Source of the DNA: an uncultured Collinsella sp.
Lineage (GTDB): Bacteria; Actinomycetota; Coriobacteriia; Coriobacteriales; Coriobacteriaceae
Assembly (NCBI GenBank): GCA_902494085.1
Contig: CABURU010000012.1
Span: 1-44,848, forward strand
Direction of reading: 5' to 3'
Length of the DNA: 44,848 nucleotides
Part shown: positions 1 to 5,696 of the stretch, piece after piece
Numbering within the stretch: position 1 is the stretch's first letter
How the letters are laid out: each line of letters starts with the position of its first letter
The notes under the pieces: model-generated
Seen by the model: only the letters and a program-made list of their open reading frames with translations
Database searches by the model: none
What the model was told of the DNA's origin: nothing
Position numbers and translations under genes: made by a program

Positions 1-24
1 GAAGGTTGAGGGTCCGTCCATTTA

Positions 25-159
25 TCTCAATCTGTAACAGTTAGAAGGGAAATATCGGTCTAGATGTTACAGATTGAGACAATGACCGGGACCACTTTGA
101 AATGTCTCGATCTATAACAGGTAGGGGAGGAAAACCGTTCTTACTGTTACAGATTGAGA
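25..159. repeat. Two tandem copies of a long inverted repeat
   Basis: Copy one has arms at 25-39 (TCTCAATCTGTAACA) and 65-79 (its exact reverse complement), a perfect 15-bp inverted repeat with a 25-nt loop. Copy two starts 80 bp later, with arms at 105-120 and 144-159 that match over 16 bp with two mismatches. The four arms are near-identical copies of one sequence in alternating orientation, and the loops share AGGGGA/GGAAA-like and CGGTC/CGTTC stretches. No gene is visible here. It could be a multi-site operator, a mobile-element remnant or a structured RNA; the sequence does not decide. Confidence 0.75.
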
Positions 160-380
160 TAAATCAGGAAGCCGCCGAAAACCATCGTCTGCAACATATA
201 TAGGTGCGAATGGGTCCGTCACGGAGACGTAGTCAATAAGAATACTCCACCACACCAAAGTATTACCTTGGGAAACGTCGCCACAACGACCAAATCCACC
301 GCTCTTCATATTCAAACTCAACAAAAGCGCAGGTCAAAGGTATATAGATACGCCCGGTACCGTGTATCTAGAGGTTTTCG
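160..380. other. Non-coding stretch upstream of the tRNA promoter
   Basis: I see no convincing gene. A minus-strand open frame (112-324) lacks a family resemblance and overlaps the repeat. A short inverted repeat, TAGATAC (345-351) and GTATCTA (364-370), lies just upstream of the tRNA promoter and may be a regulatory site. Confidence 0.4.
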
Positions 381-410
381 TTGACAGCCCCCAAGGTTGC
401 ATCGTATTAT
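381..410 (+). promoter_or_regulatory. Promoter of the tRNA-Tyr/Thr/Met operon
   Basis: TTGACA at 381-386 and TATTAT at 405-410, spaced 18 bp, form a good housekeeping sigma promoter about 60 nt before tRNA-Tyr. The bases around and before the -35 box, GAGGTTTTCGTTGACAGC (371-388), recur with a single change at the rpmG promoter (2202-2219). Confidence 0.7.
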
Positions 411-472
411 CTTTTTCGTTCGCGGGGGCGGCGGTCCAAAAGACCAAAGAACCTGCGGATACTTGAACGATT

Positions 473-554
473 GGGAGTTTGCCCGAGTGGTTAATGGGGA
501 CGGGCTGTAAACCCGTTGGCTCTGCCTACATAGGTTCGAATCCTATAGCTCCCA
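473..554 (+). tRNA. tRNA-Tyr (anticodon GTA)
   Basis: The acceptor arm GGGAGTT pairs with AGCTCCC (547-553). The anticodon loop CTGTAAA carries GTA, and a long variable arm marks a class II tRNA, as expected for tRNA-Tyr. The T loop GGTTCGAATCC is intact. The CCA end is not encoded. A tyrosine-threonine tRNA pair upstream of tuf is also seen in the tufB operon of Escherichia coli, which supports the assignment. Confidence 0.95.
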
Positions 555-564
555 CCCGTCAAGT

Positions 565-640
565 GCCTGTATAGCTCAGTCGGTAGAGCACTTCGTTGGT
601 AACGAAGAGGTCACCAGTTCAAGTCTGGTTGCAGGCTCCA
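565..640 (+). tRNA. tRNA-Thr (anticodon GGT)
   Basis: The acceptor arm GCCTGTA pairs with TGCAGGC. The anticodon stem CTTCG/CGAAG flanks a loop with GGT. CCA is encoded at 638-640. It lies 10 nt after tRNA-Tyr and 3 nt before tRNA-Met, so the three are almost certainly one precursor transcript. Confidence 0.95.
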
Positions 641-643
641 TCC

Positions 644-720
644 GGCGGTGTAGCTCAGTTGGTTAGAGCACACGGTTCATACCCGTGGCGTCACTGGTTC
701 GAATCCAGTCACCGCTACCA
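644..720 (+). tRNA. tRNA-Met (anticodon CAT)
   Basis: The acceptor arm GGCGGTG pairs with CACCGCT, with a terminal G-U pair. The anticodon loop TTCATAC carries CAT and CCA is encoded at 718-720. The anticodon stem lacks the three consecutive G-C pairs of an initiator tRNA, and the first acceptor pair is not mismatched, so this is an elongator type. A lysidine-modified tRNA-Ile cannot be excluded from sequence alone. Confidence 0.9.
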
Positions 721-731
721 TAGGTAACACG

Positions 732-762
732 GTGGCTTCTCAATAGTATGTTGAGAAGCCAC
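732..762 (+). other. Hairpin between tRNA-Met and tuf
   Basis: GTGGCTTCTCAA (732-743) and its exact reverse complement (751-762) form a 12-bp stem with a 7-nt loop. No T-run follows, so it is unlikely to be an efficient terminator. It sits between the tRNAs and tuf and may be an RNase processing site or an mRNA-stabilising 5' end for the tuf message. That role is inferred. Confidence 0.6.
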
Positions 763-816
763 TATGGTATAAAGGCAAAGTCCCGTCCGGGGACGACCTG
801 TTTAGAGGAGGGCTTT

Positions 817-2007
817 ATGGCCAAAGAGAAGTTTGAGCGCACTAAGCCGCATGTTAACATCGGCACCATTGGTCACGTCGACCACGGCAAGACCACGCTG
901 ACCGCTGCCATCACCAAGGTTCTCTCCGAGACCGAGGGCTGCAAGGCTGACTTCACTGCGTTCGAGAACATCGACAAGGCTCCCGAGGAGCGCGAGCGCG
1001 GCATTACGATCTCCGTCTCCCACGTCGAGTACGAGACTGCTGCCCGTCACTACGCTCACGTTGACTGCCCGGGCCACGCTGACTACGTCAAGAACATGAT
1101 CTCCGGCGCTGCTCAGATGGACGGCGCTATCCTGGTCATCGCTGCTACCGACGGCCCCATGGCTCAGACCCGCGAGCACATCCTGCTCGCCCGTCAGGTC
1201 GGCGTTCCCTACATCGTCGTCTTCCTGAACAAGTGCGACATGGTCGACGATGACGAGCTCATCGACCTCGTCGAGATGGAGACCCGTGAGCTCCTCTCCG
1301 AGTACGATTTCCCCGGCGACGACATCCCCGTCATCCGTGGCTCCGCTCTGGGCGCTCTCGAGGGCGACGCCAAGTGGATGGACGCCATTCGCGAGCTCAT
1401 GAAGGCCGTCGACGAGTACATCCCGACGCCTGCTCGTAACAACGACCTCCCGTTCCTGATGGCCGTTGAGGACGTTATGACCATCTCCGGTCGTGGTACC
1501 GTTGCTACTGGCCGTGTCGAGCGCGGTGAGCTCAAGCTCAACGAGCCCGTCGAGATCGTCGGCATCAAGGATACCCAGAACACCGTCGTTACCGGTATCG
1601 AGATGTTCCGTAAGTCCATGGACTTCTGCGAGGCTGGCGACAACGTCGGTCTGCTGCTCCGCGGCATCAAGCGTGAGGACATCGAGCGCGGCCAGGTTCT
1701 CTGCAAGCCCGGTTCGGTTACCCCGCACACCAAGTTCACCGGCGAGATCTACGTTCTGACCAAGGAGGAGGGCGGCCGTCACACCCCGTTCTTCGATGGT
1801 TATCGTCCTCAGTTCTACTTCCGTACCACCGACGTTACCGGTACGGTCAAGCTCCCCGAGGGCACCGAGATGGCTATGCCTGGTGACCACATCACCATCG
1901 AGGGCGACCTCATCCACCCGATCGCCATGGAGGAGGGCCTGCGCTTCGCTATCCGCGAGGGTGGCCACACCGTCGGTTCGGGCATCGTCTCCACGATCAT
2001 TGAGTAA
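817..2007 (+). CDS. tuf: Elongation factor Tu
   Basis: This GTPase carries aminoacyl-tRNA to the ribosomal A site. The 396-residue product has the normal EF-Tu length. The G-domain motifs are present in order: GHVDHGKT (residues 19-26), DCPGHAD and NKCD, followed by the two beta-barrel domains, with the usual VEDVMTISGRGTVATGRVE segment opening domain 2. The ATG at 817 was chosen because AGAGGAGG lies just upstream (803-810) and MAKEKFERTKPHVNIGTIGH is the standard N terminus; the frame is open back to 748 but those codons encode nothing conserved. The gene is likely co-transcribed with the three upstream tRNAs and ends at a hairpin terminator. Unusually, fusA and the str ribosomal genes are not adjacent. 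Confidence 0.98.
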   Translation: MAKEKFERTKPHVNIGTIGHVDHGKTTLTAAITKVLSETEGCKADFTAFENIDKAPEERERGITISVSHVEYETAARHYAHVDCPGHADYVKNMISGAAQMDGAILVIAATDGPMAQTREHILLARQVGVPYIVVFLNKCDMVDDDELIDLVEMETRELLSEYDFPGDDIPVIRGSALGALEGDAKWMDAIRELMKAVDEYIPTPARNNDLPFLMAVEDVMTISGRGTVATGRVERGELKLNEPVEIVGIKDTQNTVVTGIEMFRKSMDFCEAGDNVGLLLRGIKREDIERGQVLCKPGSVTPHTKFTGEIYVLTKEEGGRHTPFFDGYRPQFYFRTTDVTGTVKLPEGTEMAMPGDHITIEGDLIHPIAMEEGLRFAIREGGHTVGSGIVSTIIE

Positions 2008-2034
2008 ATTAGCTCTTTGATATAGCTGACTTAG

Positions 2035-2069
2035 AGAACCCGGCACTTATATGGGTGCCGGGTTCTTTT
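2035..2069 (+). terminator. Rho-independent terminator of tuf
   Basis: AGAACCCGGCAC (2035-2046) pairs perfectly with GTGCCGGGTTCT (2055-2066) around an 8-nt loop, and a short T-run follows. It lies 28 nt after the tuf stop codon. Confidence 0.9.
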
Positions 2070-2211
2070 CTGCAATGGATATTGAGCCGTTGCTGGTGTC
2101 GAGAGGATCGATAATGGTCCTGGATGCACCGTCGATTAGCTCTCGATGGCTTCATTGATGTGTTCCAAATATGAATGGATCCACCGAGAACCAATTGACT
2201 CGAGGTTTTCA

Positions 2212-2239
2212 TTGACAGCACTTACGTGGAGCTGATAAA
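2212..2239 (+). promoter_or_regulatory. Promoter of the rpmG-tRNA-Trp-secE-nusG transcript
   Basis: TTGACA (2212-2217) and GATAAA (2234-2239) are spaced 16 bp. The sequence GAGGTTTTCATTGACAGC (2202-2219) is 17/18 identical to the element at the tRNA operon promoter (371-388), which suggests a shared, strong class of translation-gene promoter. Confidence 0.6.
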
Positions 2240-2286
2240 GTAACAACTAGTGCCCGTACGGGGCGGAAATGAAAGGTTCAGGATAC

Positions 2287-2442
2287 ATGCGTACTCTAGT
2301 TACTCTTGCGTGCACTTGCACTGAGTGCAAGCGCCGCAACTATACGACCACCAAGAACAAGTCGACCATGCCTGATCGTATGGAGATCAAGAAGTATTGC
2401 CCCTGGTGCCGTCACCACACGCTGCACAAAGAGACTCGCTAG
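2287..2442 (+). CDS. rpmG: Large-subunit ribosomal protein bL33
   Basis: This 51-residue protein belongs to the 50S subunit. It has the zinc-ribbon form of L33, with CTEC near residues 11-14 and CPWC near 38-41, and the typical RNYTTTKNK core followed by KKYC. GAAAGG lies about ten bases before the ATG. It is the first gene after the promoter at 2212 and precedes tRNA-Trp, secE and nusG; rpmG-secE-nusG is a widely conserved order. Zinc-binding and zinc-free L33 paralogues often swap with zinc supply, but only this copy is visible here. Confidence 0.95.
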   Translation: MRTLVTLACTCTECKRRNYTTTKNKSTMPDRMEIKKYCPWCRHHTLHKETR

Positions 2443-2455
2443 TCTCTAGTCACAT

Positions 2456-2531
2456 ACGCCAGTAGTTCAATTGGTAGAGCATCGGTCTCCAAAACCGAGT
2501 GTTGAGGGTTCGAGTCCTTCCTGGCGTGCCA
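2456..2531 (+). tRNA. tRNA-Trp (anticodon CCA)
   Basis: The acceptor arm ACGCCAG pairs with CTGGCGT, the anticodon loop CTCCAAA carries CCA, the discriminator base is G, and a CCA end is encoded at 2529-2531. A tRNA-Trp just upstream of secE is a common arrangement in Gram-positive bacteria. Confidence 0.95.
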
Positions 2532-2540
2532 GTCATTATT

Positions 2541-2571
2541 CCGTAAGCTCCCACTTGGGGGCTTACGGTTT
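2541..2571 (+). terminator. Strong hairpin between tRNA-Trp and secE, partial terminator
   Basis: CCGTAAGC (2541-2548) pairs with GCTTACGG (2561-2568), extended by a further four pairs (one T-G) to a 12-bp stem with loop ACTT. Only three T follow, so read-through into secE is likely. I see no good separate promoter for secE in the 36 nt that remain. Confidence 0.55.
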
Positions 2572-2607
2572 ACTCATGTATAAGCGCATTGCGCGGAGGT
2601 AACCCAA

Positions 2608-2946
2608 ATGGCCAACAAGAAGAACAAGAAGAAGGCTCAGCAGCCGGCACCTGCCAACAAAGCTGCCGCCAACTCCAAGGTTGAGGCCAAGAAGGCCGTT
2701 GCCAAGAAGAACGAGAAGGCTGCGAAGTCCAAGAAGAACGAGAAGCCTGGTTTCTTCGCCCGCACCAAGAAGTATTTCGCTTCGGTCAAGTCCGAGATGA
2801 AGCGTGTCACGTGGCCCGATAAGAAGGAGCTCGTGAACTACTCGGTTGTTGTTTGCGCTTCTCTGATCGTCGTCGGCGTCGTCATCGCTCTGCTCGATGC
2901 TGGCTTTGGCGAGGCTCTTGCTCTGTTCTCTGGATTGAGGGGCTAA
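2608..2946 (+). CDS. secE: Preprotein translocase subunit SecE
   Basis: SecE clamps the SecY channel in the plasma membrane. The 112-residue product starts with about 45 residues rich in Lys, Ala and Asn, then has the conserved amphipathic segment FFARTKKYFASVKSEMKRV with TWPDKKEL (around residues 50-75), and a single membrane helix (about 79-97). The long basic N-terminal extension is typical of actinobacterial SecE. GGAGGT precedes the ATG, and nusG begins three bases after the stop, so the pair is translationally linked. Confidence 0.95.
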   Translation: MANKKNKKKAQQPAPANKAAANSKVEAKKAVAKKNEKAAKSKKNEKPGFFARTKKYFASVKSEMKRVTWPDKKELVNYSVVVCASLIVVGVVIALLDAGFGEALALFSGLRG

Positions 2947-2949
2947 ACC

Positions 2950-3486
2950 ATGTCTAAGCGTTGGTACGTCGTTCACACTTACTCTGGATACGAGAACCGC
3001 GTTAAGTCCGATCTCGAGCATCGCATCGAGACTATGGGCATGCAGGACCGTATCTTTGATATCGAGATTCCTATGGAGCGCGTCACCGAGATTAAAGAGG
3101 GTGGCAAGCGTGAGACCAAGGATTCCAAGATCTTCCCGGGTTATGTCCTGGTCCGCATGGAGATGGATGACGATGCTTGGACGTGTGTTCGTAACACGCC
3201 TGGCGTCACCGGTTTCCTAGGCGGCAACGGCAAGCCCGCTCCGCTTTCCCGCGACGAGTACAACAAGATGACTCGTCGTCCCGGTAAGGGCGATTCGCCC
3301 AAGCGCACCTCGGTTGATATTGAGGTCGGTACGTCCGTCCGCGTCACCGATGGCCCGCTTACCGACTTTGATGGCAAGGTCTCCGAGGTTAACACCGAGG
3401 CTGGCAAGCTCAAGGTCACGCTGATGATCTTTGGCCGCGAGACGCCGGTCGAGCTCGACTTTAACCAGGTCGCTGTCATCGCTTAA
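2950..3486 (+). CDS. nusG: Transcription termination/antitermination factor NusG
   Basis: NusG binds the clamp of RNA polymerase and adjusts pausing and termination. The 178-residue product opens with KRWYVVHTYSGYENRVK, the NGN domain, and ends with a KOW domain (about residues 125-178: VGTSVRVTDGPLTDFDGKV). It lacks the long N-terminal extension found in many other actinobacterial NusG proteins. The start codon lies 3 nt after secE with GAGGGG as the ribosome binding site. A 120-nt gap follows before rplK, with no terminator seen. Confidence 0.97.
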   Translation: MSKRWYVVHTYSGYENRVKSDLEHRIETMGMQDRIFDIEIPMERVTEIKEGGKRETKDSKIFPGYVLVRMEMDDDAWTCVRNTPGVTGFLGGNGKPAPLSRDEYNKMTRRPGKGDSPKRTSVDIEVGTSVRVTDGPLTDFDGKVSEVNTEAGKLKVTLMIFGRETPVELDFNQVAVIA

Positions 3487-3606
3487 GTTTTCGTCCGTTC
3501 GCGCGAGCGTGCTTCTTCTGTGACTGCTCATCTCAGGAGTGCTTCTAACACGTGCGTGCTTACGATATAGCAAGTACTTCACACTCGTGATTCGAAAGGA
3601 ATGACC

Positions 3607-4035
3607 ATGGCTGAGAAGAAGGTTGCCAACGTCATTAAGCTCCAGATTCCTGCTGGTGCAGCAAACCCCGCTCCTCCCGTCGGCCCCGCCCTGGGCGCTG
3701 CTGGCGTGAACATCATGCAGTTCTGCCAGGCCTTTAACGCCGAGACGCAGGACAAGAAGGGTGACATCATCCCCGTTGAGATCTCTGTCTACGAGGACAA
3801 GTCCTTCTCCTTCATCACCAAGACCCCGCCGGCGGCTCACCTTATCAAGAAGGAGTTGAACCTCAAGTCTGGTTCCGCTAAGCCCCAGGCTGACAAGGTT
3901 GGTCAGCTCTCCCAGGAGCAGCTCACCAAGATCGCCGAGATCAAGATGCCGGACCTCAATGCCAACGACATTGACGCCGCCAAGAAGATCATCGCCGGTA
4001 CCGCCCGTTCCATGGGCGTCACCATCGCTGAGTAG
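3607..4035 (+). CDS. rplK: Large-subunit ribosomal protein uL11
   Basis: L11 forms the GTPase-associated centre of the 50S subunit. The product of 142 residues matches the family length and carries KLQIPAGAANPAPPVGPALGAAGVNI in its N-terminal domain and the RNA-binding C-terminal end with GTARSMGVTI. The ATG at 3607 was preferred over the one at 3601, because AAGGA (3596-3600) would abut the latter. It lies between nusG and rplA, the usual order. Confidence 0.97.
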   Translation: MAEKKVANVIKLQIPAGAANPAPPVGPALGAAGVNIMQFCQAFNAETQDKKGDIIPVEISVYEDKSFSFITKTPPAAHLIKKELNLKSGSAKPQADKVGQLSQEQLTKIAEIKMPDLNANDIDAAKKIIAGTARSMGVTIAE

Positions 4036-4048
4036 CGATTTCTTATGG

Positions 4049-4130
4049 TAACGGCGGGTGCTCCGACCGGGGCGCCCGTTAAATGTGTGCAATAGGGCAC
4101 ACGATACGATGTGGGAGGGCTCACGCCCGT
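4049..4130 (+). promoter_or_regulatory. Structured rplK-rplA intergenic RNA, possible L1 site
   Basis: A G/C-rich hairpin (4049-4081, outer arms TAACG and CGTTA) and a second one, GTGTGC (4085-4090) with GCACAC (4097-4102), precede GATGTGGGAGGGCT and the rplA ribosome binding site. There is no T-run, so it is not a terminator. L1 is known to repress its own operon by binding the mRNA, so an autoregulatory site is possible, but I did not recognise the full L1 consensus. Confidence 0.35.
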
Positions 4131-4152
4131 TTAACCACAGGAGGTAATGCAC

Positions 4153-4860
4153 ATGGCTAAGCATGGTAAGAGCTATAACGCCGCTGCCGAGAAGATCGAC
4201 CGCGCCACGCTCTACACCCCCCTTCAGGCTGCCAAGCTCATCAAGGAGCTCGACACCGCCAAGTTCGACGAGACCGTCGAGGCTCACTTCCGTCTGGGCA
4301 TCGATACTCGTAAGGCTGACCAGAACATCCGTGGTTCCATCTCCCTGCCCCACGGCACCGGCAAGACCGTTCGTGTTGCCGTCTTCGCCGAGGGCGAGAA
4401 GGCCCGTGAGGCTGAGGCTGCCGGCGCCGACATCATCGGTTCCGACGAGCTCGTCGCCCAGATTCAGAAGGGCGAGATCAACTTCGACGCCGCTATCGCT
4501 ACGCCGAACATGATGGCCAAGGTTGGCCGCATCGGTAAGATCCTTGGTCCCCGTGGCCTCATGCCGAACCCCAAGCTCGGCACCGTGACCATGGACGTCG
4601 CCAAGATGGTCTCCGAGCTCAAGGCTGGCCGCGTTGAGTACCGCGCCGACCGCTACGGCATCTGCCACGTGCCCCTGGGCAAGAAGTCCTTCTCTGAGCA
4701 GCAGCTCGTCGAGAACTACGCTGCCCTGTACACCGAGATTCTGCGCGTCAAGCCCTCTTCTGCTAAGGGCAAGTACGTCAAGTCCATCTCCGTGTCTTCC
4801 ACCATGGGCCCTGGCGTCAAGGTCGATCCCGCTGTCCAGCGTGACTTCCTGGCTGAGTAA
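4153..4860 (+). CDS. rplA: Large-subunit ribosomal protein uL1
   Basis: L1 builds the mobile stalk beside the E site and represses its own operon in many bacteria. The 235-residue product has family length and shows the conserved stretches FDETVEAHFRLGID, SLPHGTGKTVRV, LGPRGLMPNPKLGTV and KAGRVEYRADR. AGGAGG (4139-4144) lies 8 nt before the ATG at 4153; the in-frame ATG at 4147 would be too close. In most bacteria rplJ, rplL, rpoB and rpoC follow directly, but here a terminator ends the cluster and those genes resume at 32200. Confidence 0.97.
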   Translation: MAKHGKSYNAAAEKIDRATLYTPLQAAKLIKELDTAKFDETVEAHFRLGIDTRKADQNIRGSISLPHGTGKTVRVAVFAEGEKAREAEAAGADIIGSDELVAQIQKGEINFDAAIATPNMMAKVGRIGKILGPRGLMPNPKLGTVTMDVAKMVSELKAGRVEYRADRYGICHVPLGKKSFSEQQLVENYAALYTEILRVKPSSAKGKYVKSISVSSTMGPGVKVDPAVQRDFLAE

Positions 4861-4896
4861 CTGCTAGTTACTGCCTGAGTACAGCAAGCATTGCTA

Positions 4897-4935
4897 AAGA
4901 AACCCGGTTCTGCCTTGTGCAGGACCGGGTTTCTT
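4897..4935 (+). terminator. Terminator of the rplKA transcript
   Basis: AAGAAACCCGG (4897-4907) pairs with CCGGGTTTCTT (4925-4935), with further partial pairing inside (GTTCTGC against GCAGGAC). It closes the ribosomal-protein cluster. Confidence 0.85.
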
Positions 4936-4951
4936 GCTATCGCGTCAAAAG

Positions 4952-4984
4952 CACCATAAAGGGGACAGTGTCCCCTTTATGGTG
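4952..4984. repeat. Perfect palindrome with TGTCCC core, bidirectional terminator
   Basis: CACCATAAAGGGGAC (4952-4966) and its exact reverse complement (4970-4984) form a 15-bp stem with a 3-nt loop. It lies 1 nt beyond the stop codon of the minus-strand phosphoesterase gene, and downstream of rplA on the plus strand, so it can terminate both. The GGGGACA/TGTCCCC centre recurs in the hairpins at 7666, 10689, 10744 and 44675. Confidence 0.7.
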
Positions 4985-4985
4985 G

Positions 4986-5696
4986 TTACCAGGGTGTTCT
5001 GGCTGTTGAAGACTCGATGGCTTCGTGGCGTTTGAGCTCGCGGCGCATGGTTTGTGAGTTGAGCCAAGCTGCTTGCCAGCCGCGGATGGGGTAGTGCGTC
5101 TGGTCGAGCTCAAACTGCGTATAGCCGCAGGCGTTGATGATCGTCGTTCCACACACATGCTGACGCTCGCGCTGAAAATCGCAACCGTAGCTTTGGTGCA
5201 CATGCCCGTGCACCATGTAGTCGGGATTCCAGGATTCGAGTGCTGTGTTAAAACACTCGAATCCTCGATGCGGTAGATCGTCCAAATCACCCATACCGGC
5301 GGCGGGCGCATGGGTAAGCAGAATGTCGCATCCGCCGACCATCCTAACCTTACGCGACAGCTTACGCATGCGCCTGGACATCTCGCGTTCGGTGTACATG
5401 TTGGCGCCGTCACGATAACGCATGGACCCGCCAAGGCCCGCAATGCGAATCCCTCGGTACGTGTACACGCTGTCTTCTACGCAGATACATCCACCCGGTG
5501 CATGACGTGCGTAGCGGTCATCGTGATTGCCGCGTACGTAGATGAGCGGTTTGTTGATGACTGTGACCAAAAACTCAAGATAGTCCGGGTCCAGATCGCC
5601 GGCGGACAAAATCAGGTCGACACCCTCAAAGCGTTCCTTGCGAAAGCACTCCCAAAGGCATCGTTCTTCGGTATCGGCTATGGCAAGGATCTTCAT
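4986..5696 (-). CDS. Calcineurin-like metallophosphoesterase
   Basis: The 236-residue protein has the metal-binding motifs of the metallophosphoesterase superfamily in order: D8, GD (33-34), GNHD (56-59), TH (128-129) and GHVH (164-167). The first motif is normally Asp-x-His, but reads D8-T9-E10, so one metal ligand is changed; the enzyme may still be active with Glu, or may differ in metal use. There is no signal peptide, so it should be cytosolic. Its ATG overlaps the TGA of the upstream gene (ATGA, 5693-5696), so the two are translationally coupled and probably act together. The substrate cannot be told from sequence. Confidence 0.85.
   Translation of the reverse strand: MKILAIADTEERCLWECFRKERFEGVDLILSAGDLDPDYLEFLVTVINKPLIYVRGNHDDRYARHAPGGCICVEDSVYTYRGIRIAGLGGSMRYRDGANMYTEREMSRRMRKLSRKVRMVGGCDILLTHAPAAGMGDLDDLPHRGFECFNTALESWNPDYMVHGHVHQSYGCDFQRERQHVCGTTIINACGYTQFELDQTHYPIRGWQAAWLNSQTMRRELKRHEAIESSTARTPW

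Noticed and set aside
112..324. 70-codon minus-strand frame near the window start
   Set aside because: Overlaps the inverted repeat, no ribosome binding site of note, no family resemblance.
748..816. Longer N terminus for EF-Tu
   Set aside because: The extra 23 codons start inside the hairpin, are not conserved and lack a ribosome binding site.
802..2046. 414-codon minus-strand frame over tuf
   Set aside because: Antisense shadow of the strongly biased tuf codons.
3217..4668. 483-codon minus-strand frame over nusG, rplK and rplA
   Set aside because: Antisense to three certain genes, crosses their intergenic regions, no recognisable domain.
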